In this document: positions 27,582-36,394 of the stretch, piece after piece
Position numbering within the stretch: the stretch's first letter is position 1
How the letters are laid out: every line of letters begins with the position of its first letter
Assembly: GCF_010091945.1 (NCBI RefSeq)
Contig: NZ_WVIE01000012.1
Location: 1-64,000, forward strand
Direction: 5' to 3'
DNA: 64,000 nt
Origin: Myxacorys almedinensis A
GTDB taxonomy: Bacteria; Cyanobacteriota; Cyanobacteriia; Leptolyngbyales; Leptolyngbyaceae
Program-made: the position numbers and the translations under genes
The notes under the pieces: model-generated
The model's database searches: none
Seen by the model: the letters and a program-made list of their open reading frames with translations, nothing else
Told to the model about the DNA's origin: nothing

Positions 27582-29225
27582 CTACCAAAGTTTTTCAAAA
27601 TCACTGTTATCCCGCAGAAACTTGAGAAAATCCTGCGTTTTAGAAACCTCATCTGGGTTGCCCGATCGATTTGGGAAAATCGTCAGTAGCTCGACAAATT
27701 GTTCTGTCTTTCGCGGCGGCGTTTTCTCCGCCAGAGGCGGTAAATAGCGGGGATACATCCGATGCCACATTCGCCCAATTTGCCCCATTTTGCCAGTTAG
27801 GTCGGAGCGATAAATTGAGTTTTGTCCATGATAGGCTCCATGAAACCATCTCACCGCTACAGAATCATCCTCATCCTCCGCAATCCGTCCCCAAACTTCG
27901 ACATTCTCTTTGCGCCAGGTTTCCTTCATCGTGACATCAGGGGGTCTAGGCGACAGATCTTTCAACATTGGAAATCCTGCAATTTTGCCCTGCAACCCAT
28001 CTAGAAATCTCGTCACATCTGATAATTGCTTCACCGGAACACAGAAACTCAAGGACTTTTCCAGCAACTCCCAATGACATCCGATCATACATTTGTGTGA
28101 ATCCTCCAAGTACTTTGGAAAAAACAGACGATGATCCGTTCGTCGCCAAGATTTGCCAAAACCTCCTAGTAGCAGTGAAAATTTGATGATCTGAGTTAGC
28201 AAAATTTTAAGGTTTTTGCGTTGCTGCTCTGATACATCTTGCATGACCAATAAGTTAAGGGTTGCTTCTCCCGTGTCATACACTGAAGCGCGATACTGAT
28301 CGCGAAGTTCTAAATCTGGCGCGTTGAAAGCAGTTCCTAACTTACCTGCGATCGCGCCGTCTCTCCCTAAAAAGCCGCCCCACAGTTCCTTAGTAAATCG
28401 TTCTGCCGTTGCTTCATCAACGATTCCACTCAACAATCGGTGGGTATGCCCTCGCAACGCTGCTTTGAATACATTCGGACGAAACTCTCCAGTTTTATCA
28501 ATACGCTGAGAGGCAATACCTTCGCCACACAGCCGCACGGTTAGTAGATTGCTCTCGCCGTGGTTTCTCGTTTGTCCATAGCCTGCACTGACGCGCGAAC
28601 CAATGCCGCGCCCAATCGCCTGCTCCCAAATCTGCCAGATGGTTGCCCATTCTGTTGAACTCAAAACCTTATTGCTAGAGATCCCGAAAACAAACGTAGG
28701 CTGATACAGCGAAATTTGAATAAATGCGCCATTGTTTTTCTGTCCATTTAGCTGCCAGTCTTCTTGCGGATGCACCACATCAACAAGTGAATCATCCAAC
28801 CACTTAGCATCTTTAGGATAGCCGCCGTGAAAGCGCAATAGACCCGGCTGGAGTTCCCCGTCTTTGCCCTTGCCGCCACAAAAGCGCAGCACATCTAGTG
28901 GACAAAGTTGCCTACAAGCTCTCAAAAAAGCACCCTTCATACTAGAGCCAGGAAAATAAGCCCAGCCCCGCTCTCCAATCACCGGACGAATCACCCCCGC
29001 ATCTTGACCGCTGTTTGTCACCATGCGCCAAGTGAATCTGTGCTCACGAGTTTGCACATGTGCCTCAAACGTCGGCACCGTTTTGCGATCGCAGGCTTCT
29101 TGCCATTGCTGCGCCCAGTCATAGGCTTGTTGCTCTGCTTTCTGGCTGGGAATTAACCGTTGAATCTGCGATCGCTCCTCTACTTGCGCCTGAAACATTA
29201 ACGGAACATAGTCATGATCCGACAT
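27582..29225 (-). CDS. Two-module RAMP protein (Cmr6/Cmr1-like) of type III complex
   Basis: A 547-residue protein with two RAMP (Cas7-like) modules. Module 1 (about 60-225) has FPGSSMKGAFLRACRQL, the Cmr6-type motif, and the glycine-rich loop GRGIGSRVSAGYGQTR. Module 2 (about 247-480) has FRPNVFKAALRGHTHRLLSG and its own loop LLGGFGKSWRR, more Cmr1-like. A canonical III-B operon encodes Cmr1 and Cmr6 separately. Neither exists separately here, so this protein probably supplies both, capping the 3' end of the crRNA-bound backbone. It lies 12 bases after cmr5. The fusion interpretation is inference; RAMP membership is clear. Confidence 0.8.
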   Translation of the reverse strand: MSDHDYVPLMFQAQVEERSQIQRLIPSQKAEQQAYDWAQQWQEACDRKTVPTFEAHVQTREHRFTWRMVTNSGQDAGVIRPVIGERGWAYFPGSSMKGAFLRACRQLCPLDVLRFCGGKGKDGELQPGLLRFHGGYPKDAKWLDDSLVDVVHPQEDWQLNGQKNNGAFIQISLYQPTFVFGISSNKVLSSTEWATIWQIWEQAIGRGIGSRVSAGYGQTRNHGESNLLTVRLCGEGIASQRIDKTGEFRPNVFKAALRGHTHRLLSGIVDEATAERFTKELWGGFLGRDGAIAGKLGTAFNAPDLELRDQYRASVYDTGEATLNLLVMQDVSEQQRKNLKILLTQIIKFSLLLGGFGKSWRRTDHRLFFPKYLEDSHKCMIGCHWELLEKSLSFCVPVKQLSDVTRFLDGLQGKIAGFPMLKDLSPRPPDVTMKETWRKENVEVWGRIAEDEDDSVAVRWFHGAYHGQNSIYRSDLTGKMGQIGRMWHRMYPRYLPPLAEKTPPRKTEQFVELLTIFPNRSGNPDEVSKTQDFLKFLRDNSDFEKLW

Positions 29226-29237
29226 TTTGCTTATCCC

Positions 29238-29636
29238 TCAATTTTTAGGTTTCTTGTAGCGCTGCGTCCACCAGACAAGGCTATCGCAAAGCTCAATCAA
29301 AATTGCTAGTGCGATCTTACGTTCCTCAATATCAAAAGCCCACAGCTTTTCTGACATCGCCTTGATTGATCCAGTATTTTGAGGACTCACCTTATCATTG
29401 GGAATCGTGATGCCTGCTTGCTTCATAATTTGGCAAAGCGCATCCCAAGTTGCTTTCCAAAATGCCGCTTTGTCCCGCTCCTTTTGCTCAAGTCGCAAAT
29501 GTTCGCCCCAAAAGCGCTCTAGCCCATAGGCAGTTGTTGCTCGCATCTTGTGGCTTTCGCCTAGCACCTCGCGATCGCGAAACTTTATGATTAGTTCTTG
29601 AGCAATCCGATCGATTTCGTATAGCTTCCAACTCAT
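29238..29636 (-). CDS. cmr5: Small subunit Cmr5
   Basis: A 132-residue, almost wholly alpha-helical protein in the position and size class of Cmr5 (Cas11), the small subunit that lines the target-RNA groove of the type III-B complex. Visible features are amphipathic helices around FWKATWDALCQIMKQAGI and ERKIALAILIELCDSLVWW and a basic end (QRYKKPKN). Sequence conservation in this family is low, so the call rests mainly on size, helix content and location. Its ATG overlaps the cmr4 stop by four bases. Confidence 0.7.
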   Translation of the reverse strand: MSWKLYEIDRIAQELIIKFRDREVLGESHKMRATTAYGLERFWGEHLRLEQKERDKAAFWKATWDALCQIMKQAGITIPNDKVSPQNTGSIKAMSEKLWAFDIEERKIALAILIELCDSLVWWTQRYKKPKN

Positions 29637-30457
29637 GCGGCTACTCCTTCACCCTTCAACGTGATTTGACAATTTCCAAATCCGATTGACTCTAACCCAC
29701 CCAAGTAAATCTCACCACTCTGATTGCCTTCGCCAAAGGGCTTCCAAACATCCTCCGTTTCGCGAATGGCAATCGGAAACACCATCACTGTGCCTTCAGG
29801 TAAAGCTTCGGTATTGAAGAATCCGCCCCTATCCACCACCCGTTTTTCATCATCTTTCAGGTGCACTCGGCTTTGACGATACAGCGCCATGTCGTGAATC
29901 ATTCCAATCTCATCGTCAGCCACAACCACCGCAGGTAATTCTTCACCATCAGGAAACCAATGTTTTAGACTCTCTGTTTTCTTAAGATCCAAAAATCCAA
30001 AGTTAAAGAAGAGTTTCTGTTTACGTTCAACGTTAAGTGTTTTCAGCGTTGATGAACCTGTATATTTTTCTGGCACCCTAGCATTTTTCAGTTCGCCGCC
30101 CACAATGCGCTGATAGCGTTTTAGCAGTTTGGGAGAAGTAACCCAAACTACAGGCTGTCCTGGGCAAAAAACCGGAAGCCATAGCAACGACGCATATTCA
30201 AACTTCACTACCGATTCTGTAGTCGAATCTGACTCCCCTGTTTCCGCAGGCGCACCATACCACTGGTGTTCACTACCTGCCAAATCACGTCGCATCTCCG
30301 ACCTAAAACGTCCGCGAATTGAACTCCCTGGAACAATTCCTGTCTGCGTAAACTGATCGCGAAAAATCAGATTGAGGTTGCCGCTTTCTTCGCCTGCTGT
30401 AGCTCCCACATGCAGCGGGGCTAGGGCTTCGATAATTCCGTAGGCTCGTTTGTACAT
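29633..30457 (-). CDS. cmr4: Cas7-like backbone subunit Cmr4
   Basis: A 274-residue RAMP that polymerises along the crRNA. The N-terminus is typical (ALAPLHVGA near residues 11-19, then GIVPGSSIRGRFR). In Cmr4 and Csm3 the target-cleaving Asp lies five residues before the conserved Arg (DxPIQRE or DNPVIRD). Here the same segment reads GNLNLIFRD, with Leu28 at the Asp position and Arg33-Asp34 conserved. Backbone cleavage of target RNA may therefore be lost. The C-terminal glycine-rich strand (IYLGGLESIGFGNCQITL) is present. It is part of the minus-strand cmr operon and overlaps cmr5 by four bases. Confidence 0.85.
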   Translation of the reverse strand: MYKRAYGIIEALAPLHVGATAGEESGNLNLIFRDQFTQTGIVPGSSIRGRFRSEMRRDLAGSEHQWYGAPAETGESDSTTESVVKFEYASLLWLPVFCPGQPVVWVTSPKLLKRYQRIVGGELKNARVPEKYTGSSTLKTLNVERKQKLFFNFGFLDLKKTESLKHWFPDGEELPAVVVADDEIGMIHDMALYRQSRVHLKDDEKRVVDRGGFFNTEALPEGTVMVFPIAIRETEDVWKPFGEGNQSGEIYLGGLESIGFGNCQITLKGEGVAA

Positions 30458-30468
30458 GACTATTCTCC

Positions 30469-31482
30469 TTATGCGACACCATCAATTTCAACCGGAAGAC
30501 ACAATCCACACCCAAAATGCTTGAGTGGCAGTCCTTCCCTGGGAAACCACTCTTCTGGAAAATCCCACCAGGTTTTTTCCAAGGGTTTCTTAAATACATA
30601 GACTGTCCCTGGTGGCACAGCATAGCGCCCACGCCCTAGTCTGCCTCGCTGTGTTGATCGCTGACCGATGCGATAACGGTAAGGAATCGGTTTATCCGTC
30701 AGCATCTTCATTCCTGCTCGCGGGAATTCAGAATGCTTCGGATAACGGTGGGAGAGATGCTTAGATCCCCAAATCCCAGGAACAATCAAAGCACAGGCTT
30801 TCTGGATCTTGGTGTTGAGTAATTCATAAATCGGGCTGTCGGGCTTGATTTCCTGCGAGCTAATCTCAACCATATGCCCTTCACCCCCAAACCGATACCA
30901 GCCATCCGGCAACGGATAAGTGGATAGATAAACCAAACAATGGTCTTCGTCCATCTGCACTGCGTTCTCTAGAAACAGCCCATCCTGATCTAAAACATGC
31001 CGCTCATCGGACTTCATCTGAGGATGCAGAAACGACACATATTCCCAGGGCACCTTGCTCATTTCCTGATTATTCCGAATCTTTGAAGCGTTGCGTTGCC
31101 ATGCGTCAATGCTTTGCCAGCGATAAGGAATCTCGATATCCTGCTTGGCTGGATCACGTTGCCATTGGCGTTGGGCATTCAGTTTCCATTCATCATCTTT
31201 ATCGTCTTCAATGAGTCGGTGGCGCGGTATTGGCACGTAGAATGTGTCTGGATCATCCTGTTTTGCCCAGAAAGGTCCAGAGACAAATAGCTCATGCTTT
31301 AGAGTTTCGTGCGGCGCGATTTCATGACGCTTATTCTCGCTAAAAAAGAGTCCTGCAAGGGTTGCTGCATCGGGCGGAAATTTAGACCCTGAGCGCCCTA
31401 TTAGGTTTTCGGGCGACAAAAAAGCGCCAGAACTGCCATAAAGAAAGCCCAAAGGAGACACAACAATTAGGTATTTGAACAT
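30469..31482 (-). CDS. cmr3: Cas5-like subunit Cmr3
   Basis: A 337-residue RAMP expected to bind the 5' handle of the crRNA and contact Cas10. Cmr3 features are the N-terminal strand FKYLIVVSPLGFLYG, the central FGGEGHMVEISS (the GGEGR-type motif), and the C-terminal PPGTVYVFKKP strand with FGCGLCLPVE. It starts at the ATG at 31482; a GTG three codons upstream is also possible. The gene overlaps the end of cas10 by 16 bases, so the two are co-translated. Confidence 0.85.
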   Translation of the reverse strand: MFKYLIVVSPLGFLYGSSGAFLSPENLIGRSGSKFPPDAATLAGLFFSENKRHEIAPHETLKHELFVSGPFWAKQDDPDTFYVPIPRHRLIEDDKDDEWKLNAQRQWQRDPAKQDIEIPYRWQSIDAWQRNASKIRNNQEMSKVPWEYVSFLHPQMKSDERHVLDQDGLFLENAVQMDEDHCLVYLSTYPLPDGWYRFGGEGHMVEISSQEIKPDSPIYELLNTKIQKACALIVPGIWGSKHLSHRYPKHSEFPRAGMKMLTDKPIPYRYRIGQRSTQRGRLGRGRYAVPPGTVYVFKKPLEKTWWDFPEEWFPREGLPLKHFGCGLCLPVEIDGVA

Positions 31483-33038
31483 AGCTGCCACCCCACTTGC
31501 ACTAAATCATGAATCCACTGCACAACTGCTGCATCGGTGTTGTCACCAGCTATCGCACGCCACTGACCCTCTTCCTGAGGATGATTTTGAATTTCCTGAC
31601 CTAAATCGTCAAAGTAGAGATCAAGCATAGCTAACGCAATATCTCGATCGATTGGGTTCTGATTGACCTCTCGAAATCGAATCGCATGACGCGATCGCAA
31701 GTGCGCCCAGTCGTTGTATAGATGAGTCCAGTTTCGACAGCGATCTAGAATCGGTAAATGCTGCCAAGGGCAAGTCCATTGCACAAACTGTCCGCTATTG
31801 AAGAGAACTCGAATGGTAACGCGATCGCGCCCTTTATTTTTTGCGATCTTCTCTGCTTCGCGGCAATGCTGAAGAACATCCCGTTGAGGAACTCGATTGG
31901 CAGCCCAGACAAATCCCATGCTGACGTTGATATTCTGACCGTGGGTTTGCCACTGCTGATCAAATTGCTTCAACCAGACCAAGGCTTGATTTGATAAATC
32001 GCTACTCTTAAGTTCAGAGTTGTAGAGAATGCCCAAGAAGTCATCTCCACCAGCATAAACGACCCGACCCAACTTTCTAGGAAAGCCTTTTTTGAAAGCT
32101 TTACCCCAATCCCGCATCGCTTTGCTGAAGATTGTTTGTTCTTCATCAGACGTGATCGTTTTCAGTTTGTCCCCTACTTTGTCGCCATCTCCCATAAACC
32201 AGCCCGTGTTTGCCTCGCGCTTAATTTCTGTAAAGCCTTCTCCTAACGGAGTCATCCCGATGGTCTCGGCGATTGGCGTGTAGGTCACAAGACGTTTAAC
32301 GAGTTCAGGAATGCTGAGACGTTCATTAATAGCAATGTATTTGCCAATATCATCCGGCTTAGATTCCTCATATTCTTTTAATGCTGCTATCGACAACGGA
32401 GGTTTCCCAATGCGCTCATCTGGAGCATCCAGTAGCCAGGATAAACGTCGGTAGAAAAGCTCAAGTTCTTCCCTGAATTGCTGATGTTGGTCGGGTGTCA
32501 AAGATTTTCCTAGATCGCGAACTTCACCCAGACGCGGTCCTGCGATCGCATCGGTTCCACTCAAGCTTGAACTTTCACCCACCCAATTGATTCCTGTCCA
32601 ATCTCGCTTCAGTTTGCGGCGTTCTAGATCCAGCATTGCTTCATCTGGTTCAGATCCCTGTCCCCAAAAGATCTCCCAGGTATATTGTTTCCAGCGTAGC
32701 CATTCTACTTGCCAGCAGAACTGTTCTTGAGGGAATGCTTCCTGCTCTAGCCAAGTCTGGCATGTGACAAGCACATGCTCCCACGCTTTAATCAGTGTGT
32801 TTGTCACCTCATTGCGATTAAAGTCACCTTTAATTAAAATCCGATTTGGCATTCCTTCTTGAACATTGATGAGCGCTGGAGAAATGACGATGAGATCGGG
32901 TGGCTGATCAGCCGCTTCAGCCAGCTTTTGGCTCAGGTAAGACAAAATTAAAGAAGCTCCGTACAAGTCGCGTAACTTACGAGATTTTTCGATGAATCCC
33001 TGTACGGGAGCAAAGCTGATCGCCGTGTACTTGGACAT
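31467..33038 (-). CDS. cas10: Cas10/Cmr2, cyclase-type signature subunit
   Basis: A 523-residue large subunit of the type III complex. The first palm domain starts YTAISFAPVQGFIEKSRKLR, and GDGD is at 283-286. The second palm carries the cyclase motif YAGGDDFLG, with GGDD at 330-333, so cyclic-oligoadenylate synthesis is predicted. It is much shorter than Cmr2 proteins that carry an N-terminal HD nuclease, and I see no HD motif and no zinc-finger cysteines. Target-activated ssDNA cleavage is therefore unlikely. It is the first gene of the cas operon, whose promoter lies in the 244 bases shared with the divergent WYL regulator. Confidence 0.93.
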   Translation of the reverse strand: MSKYTAISFAPVQGFIEKSRKLRDLYGASLILSYLSQKLAEAADQPPDLIVISPALINVQEGMPNRILIKGDFNRNEVTNTLIKAWEHVLVTCQTWLEQEAFPQEQFCWQVEWLRWKQYTWEIFWGQGSEPDEAMLDLERRKLKRDWTGINWVGESSSLSGTDAIAGPRLGEVRDLGKSLTPDQHQQFREELELFYRRLSWLLDAPDERIGKPPLSIAALKEYEESKPDDIGKYIAINERLSIPELVKRLVTYTPIAETIGMTPLGEGFTEIKREANTGWFMGDGDKVGDKLKTITSDEEQTIFSKAMRDWGKAFKKGFPRKLGRVVYAGGDDFLGILYNSELKSSDLSNQALVWLKQFDQQWQTHGQNINVSMGFVWAANRVPQRDVLQHCREAEKIAKNKGRDRVTIRVLFNSGQFVQWTCPWQHLPILDRCRNWTHLYNDWAHLRSRHAIRFREVNQNPIDRDIALAMLDLYFDDLGQEIQNHPQEEGQWRAIAGDNTDAAVVQWIHDLVQVGWQLCSNT

Positions 33039-33282
33039 AGTGCTGCTAAATTTGCCGCGAATAGGGGACAGACCCCTAGTTTTTGATTAACGTCACAAAT
33101 GTAACAAGCAATCTCTGTGATGTCCCAGGAACAAAAAATATGTTCACAAAAGTTTAGATTGCCCATAATGGCTTTTGAGAGAGCGTTTTTTAGAAAAACC
33201 AGTATGTTAGAAATATTCTCTTTTGAATTGACATTTAGATTTTTACAGAAAGCTCCGACACATCTCATACCTACGTTGAGTT
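33039..33282. promoter_or_regulatory. Divergent cas/WYL promoter region with palindrome
   Basis: This stretch separates cas10 (minus) from the WYL regulator (plus). A palindrome TAGGGG-ACAGA-CCCCTA lies at 33062-33078, 24 bases upstream of the cas10 start codon, so it falls in the cas operon leader or promoter. It is a candidate operator for the WYL protein. The remaining sequence is AT-rich and should hold both promoters. Confidence 0.5.
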
Positions 33283-34449
33283 ATGCATCCCTACAGTGAA
33301 TTCAAAGCCTTCACACGATTGCTCTTACTGATTACAACCTTCGTTCAGTATCCGGGAGTGGGTTCGCCCGATCCGTTTGTAGAAGAGGACGATCATGATG
33401 CAATGGAAGCAGTACTAACGCGAATGAAAACAATATCAGAAACGCTAGGAATCGAATTTTTAGATTGCTCTGTACACACATTGCGTAAAGATCTTAAAAC
33501 GCTGCGGCAGTATGGCATTTTAGATCAACGTATGTATCGCTGGGGCTACTATCTGGGCACAGGCGCGCTCGATCGTGCTGAGCTACAAGCGGCATGGCAA
33601 GCGTTACAGATTCAGGCAGAAGCGCAGGGAGATCCGCAAATTCGTCAGGTAGTGAAGCAACTTGAGCAACGGCTGCGAGGGTTGAATCTGGAGTTGCAGG
33701 GCGAACTGTTTTATCCGGTGCGATCGCAGTCCCATCAAGTTATTCTCTACACCGATCCGGATGAGCTTCGACAACGGGGCATCTATGAGCGAGAGACCCT
33801 ATTTGAGTGTTTAGAAGATCTCGAAAGCGCGATCGTCCAGGGGCAAGCGGTCGAGATTTATCATGCACGAGACCCCTACCATCAGAAGCCACGGGGATTT
33901 TTGCAGGTATACCCACTGCAATTGCTCTACCACGATATTGCTTGGTATCTGGTCTATGAGGAGACGGAGACAGGGCAGTTTGTGACGATGCGGGTAGACC
34001 GGTTGGCGGCTCAGTGTCGCAGACTGGAGATGGCACCACGGGGAACCGCGATTCAATTGCAGCAGTTGCGCCGGGTAGAGCAGTTGTTGCGCGATGGGTG
34101 GGGCATCAATTTGGGGGAGCGTGAGGAGCAACAGCAGGAGCTATCAGGACAACCGACGGCAGTGAAGGTAAAGGTGCGCTTTTTTGAACGGGTGGTGCCG
34201 TTTATTGTGGAGGGAAATCGGCGGCATCCGAAACAGACACTTCAGGTGGTGAAGAATGGGGCGGGGCAGGTAGAGGCAGTGGATTATGCGGTGGTGTTAC
34301 CGCGCCGATCGCTGGAGGAGTTTTTTCGATGGGTGAATCGGTTTTTGGAGCAGGCGCAGGTGTTGGCTCCGGTGGAGTGGGTGGAAAAGTATGCGGTGCG
34401 ATCGCAGCAGATGATGGAGCGCTATTCGCAAAGGGGAAGCGGAAAATGA
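33283..34449 (+). CDS. WYL-domain transcriptional regulator
   Basis: A 388-residue regulator. The N-terminus (about 1-90) is a winged-helix DNA-binding part with CSVHTLRKDLKTLRQYGIL. The WYL domain (about 175-275) contains LLYHDIAWYLVYEE. A C-terminal WCX-like extension has VRFFERVVPFIVEGNRRHP. WYL proteins commonly sit beside cas genes and repress or tune them in response to a nucleotide-like ligand; in Synechocystis a WYL-type protein affects CRISPR RNA levels. Its divergent position makes the cas operon the obvious target. Whether it activates or represses is unknown. Confidence 0.88.
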   Translation: MHPYSEFKAFTRLLLLITTFVQYPGVGSPDPFVEEDDHDAMEAVLTRMKTISETLGIEFLDCSVHTLRKDLKTLRQYGILDQRMYRWGYYLGTGALDRAELQAAWQALQIQAEAQGDPQIRQVVKQLEQRLRGLNLELQGELFYPVRSQSHQVILYTDPDELRQRGIYERETLFECLEDLESAIVQGQAVEIYHARDPYHQKPRGFLQVYPLQLLYHDIAWYLVYEETETGQFVTMRVDRLAAQCRRLEMAPRGTAIQLQQLRRVEQLLRDGWGINLGEREEQQQELSGQPTAVKVKVRFFERVVPFIVEGNRRHPKQTLQVVKNGAGQVEAVDYAVVLPRRSLEEFFRWVNRFLEQAQVLAPVEWVEKYAVRSQQMMERYSQRGSGK

Positions 34450-34650
34450 GAGAGCGGCTGATTTCGGGACCAAAGGGAATTCCCTCTAAATGATCCATGC
34501 AACCGGATAAGTCTAATAAGATGAATTTTCTGGTGGATCGCTGCTCTCAAAGCCAACAACAGCAGGGATTTGCGCCGACAACCTAAACCTTGGGAAAGCG
34601 CATAGTCGCGATCGCAAACCTTAGCTCATTGCCGAATCAATGCACGATCG

Positions 34651-35340
34651 CTAGACCTGCCCAGAAGCCATTAAATAGTCGAGAAACGTATTCGCTACGA
34701 TCGCGGCTTGAGTGCGATCGCGCAACTCTAATCGCGTCAAAATATGGCTGATATGATTTCGTACTGTTCCTTCTGATAAAAACAAAGTCTGGGCAATTTC
34801 TCGATTACTCGCACCCTTGGCAATCAGGCACAACACCTCTTTTTCTCTGGCAGTGAGTTCTTTGATTCCGGGTGGTAAGTCGTCGTCGTTCAGCACTTGA
34901 GGCACATGGGCAATCAACCGTTCAAGAATTCCAGGTCCAAATTGGGTATAGCCTTTATGCAGCGATCGCACTGCCTCTGCCAATTCCGCAGCAGGGGTAT
35001 CTTTCAACAAATAGCCCTTTGCCCCAAACCGCAACGCTTCTGAGATATACTTCGCATCATCAAAGGTCGTGAGCATTAAAATTTTGAGGTCAGGATGCTG
35101 CTGACAAATTTGCTGCGTTGCTTTCACACCATCTAGAATCGGCATTCGGATATCCATCAACACCACATCCGGGAAGCGCTCAACCGTCTGTAGCGTGCTA
35201 AGTTGCAAAATGGCGTCTTGTCCATTCCCTGCTTCTGCAACCACTTGCAAATCCGGTTGGAGATCCAAAAGCGTTTTTAATCCTCGCCGCACAATTTCCT
35301 GATCCTCTACTAACAATATACGAATCATCGTACTAACCAT
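34651..35340 (-). CDS. NarL/FixJ-family response regulator
   Basis: A 229-residue transcription factor. The receiver domain (about 5-125) has the acidic pair VEDQ and the phosphoacceptor Asp63 in VLMDIRMP, with the conserved Lys in GYLLKD. The LuxR-type HTH (about 162-220) contains ELTAREKEVLCLIAKGASN. The ATG at 35340 and one four codons in (35328) are both plausible. It lies 34 bases after the kinase gene on the same strand and should be phosphorylated by it. The target promoters are unknown. Confidence 0.92.
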   Translation of the reverse strand: MVSTMIRILLVEDQEIVRRGLKTLLDLQPDLQVVAEAGNGQDAILQLSTLQTVERFPDVVLMDIRMPILDGVKATQQICQQHPDLKILMLTTFDDAKYISEALRFGAKGYLLKDTPAAELAEAVRSLHKGYTQFGPGILERLIAHVPQVLNDDDLPPGIKELTAREKEVLCLIAKGASNREIAQTLFLSEGTVRNHISHILTRLELRDRTQAAIVANTFLDYLMASGQV

Positions 35341-35374
35341 AAAGTAATTTCCTTTACTGTTGCAGATTTATATT

Positions 35375-36394
35375 TTAAGCTTGTAAAGAGAAATAAGCTG
35401 TAATCCGGCAACCATTTCCAGGTTTACTATTAATGTGTAACTGCCCGTTTAGCTTTGCCGTTCGTTCTTGCATTCCTTTTAGCCCAAATCCGGTTCTCGG
35501 TTCATTTACCCAAAAGCCTTTACCATTATCTTCTAGTAAGAGCGACAAACCGGATGCAGAAGCGTGAATTTCTAGTGTCACCGCCGTTGCGTCTGCATAC
35601 TTGCAAATATTCGTTAAGCCTTCTTGCACAATGCGGTACACAACGGTATTCAGCGCATGGGACGTGGGTTGCGTTAGCTCAATGTGATAGGTGGGACGGA
35701 TTCCCGTTGATTGTTGAAATTCTTGCATCAGAGTAGCGATCGCAGTTTCAAATAATGCTCCTTGCAGGGGTTGCGATCGCAAATCCGAAACCGATTCCCG
35801 CACGGCGCTCAGCGCATCAGAACCGAGTTGTTTCGCTTCGACTAAAAACCCATAGGCTTTCTGGGGATGATCCTGCCACAATGCCAACGTTGTTTCGATC
35901 TGGATATTCAACGCCACTAATGCATGTCCAAGAGAATCGTGAATATCACGAGCGATGCGATTGCGTTCTTCGAGGGTGGCTAATTGCTCAACACGCTGAG
36001 TTAGACGGCAAATCGTGAGTTGATTCTCAATGCGGGCTAAGACTTCTTCAGCTTGAAACGGTTTTGTGATATAGTCACTGCCCCCGATCGCAAAGGCTTT
36101 AACCTTATCGATCGCTTCATTCAGCGCACTAATAAAAATGATCGGAATCGATCGCGTGTTGGCGTTTTCCTTCAAGTGCTGACAAACCTCGTAACCGTTC
36201 ATCTCTGGCATATTGATGTCGAGCAAAATTAGATCTGGCGGTTGCGCTTGAACGCCCATCAATGCGGTCGCTCCATCCATCACGCTACGAATGTCGTACC
36301 CTTGCTCACTCAACATGGTAGACAACAATCGGAGATTGTCGGGAGTGTCGTCCACAATCAAAATATCGCCACGAGAAACGGGGTCAGGCATCAT
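35375..36394 (-). CDS. Receiver-histidine kinase hybrid (HisKA_3)
   Basis: A 339-residue cytoplasmic kinase. An N-terminal receiver (Asp59 in LILLDINMPEMNG) leads through a short helix directly into a HisKA_3 dimerisation domain (RIARDIHDSLGHALV, phospho-His152) and a HATPase (EGLTNICKYADA, then LLEDNGKGF and GFGLKGM). No transmembrane or conventional sensing domain is present. Input must come through phosphorylation of the receiver by another kinase or through a partner protein. It is followed by the NarL-type regulator, so this looks like the lower half of a phosphorelay. Confidence 0.9.
   Translation of the reverse strand: MMPDPVSRGDILIVDDTPDNLRLLSTMLSEQGYDIRSVMDGATALMGVQAQPPDLILLDINMPEMNGYEVCQHLKENANTRSIPIIFISALNEAIDKVKAFAIGGSDYITKPFQAEEVLARIENQLTICRLTQRVEQLATLEERNRIARDIHDSLGHALVALNIQIETTLALWQDHPQKAYGFLVEAKQLGSDALSAVRESVSDLRSQPLQGALFETAIATLMQEFQQSTGIRPTYHIELTQPTSHALNTVVYRIVQEGLTNICKYADATAVTLEIHASASGLSLLLEDNGKGFWVNEPRTGFGLKGMQERTAKLNGQLHINSKPGNGCRITAYFSLQA

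Noticed and set aside
33062-33078. Reading the palindrome before cas10 as a terminator
   Set aside because: A T-rich run follows on the plus strand (TAGTTTTTG), but no plus-strand gene ends there; an operator role seems more likely.
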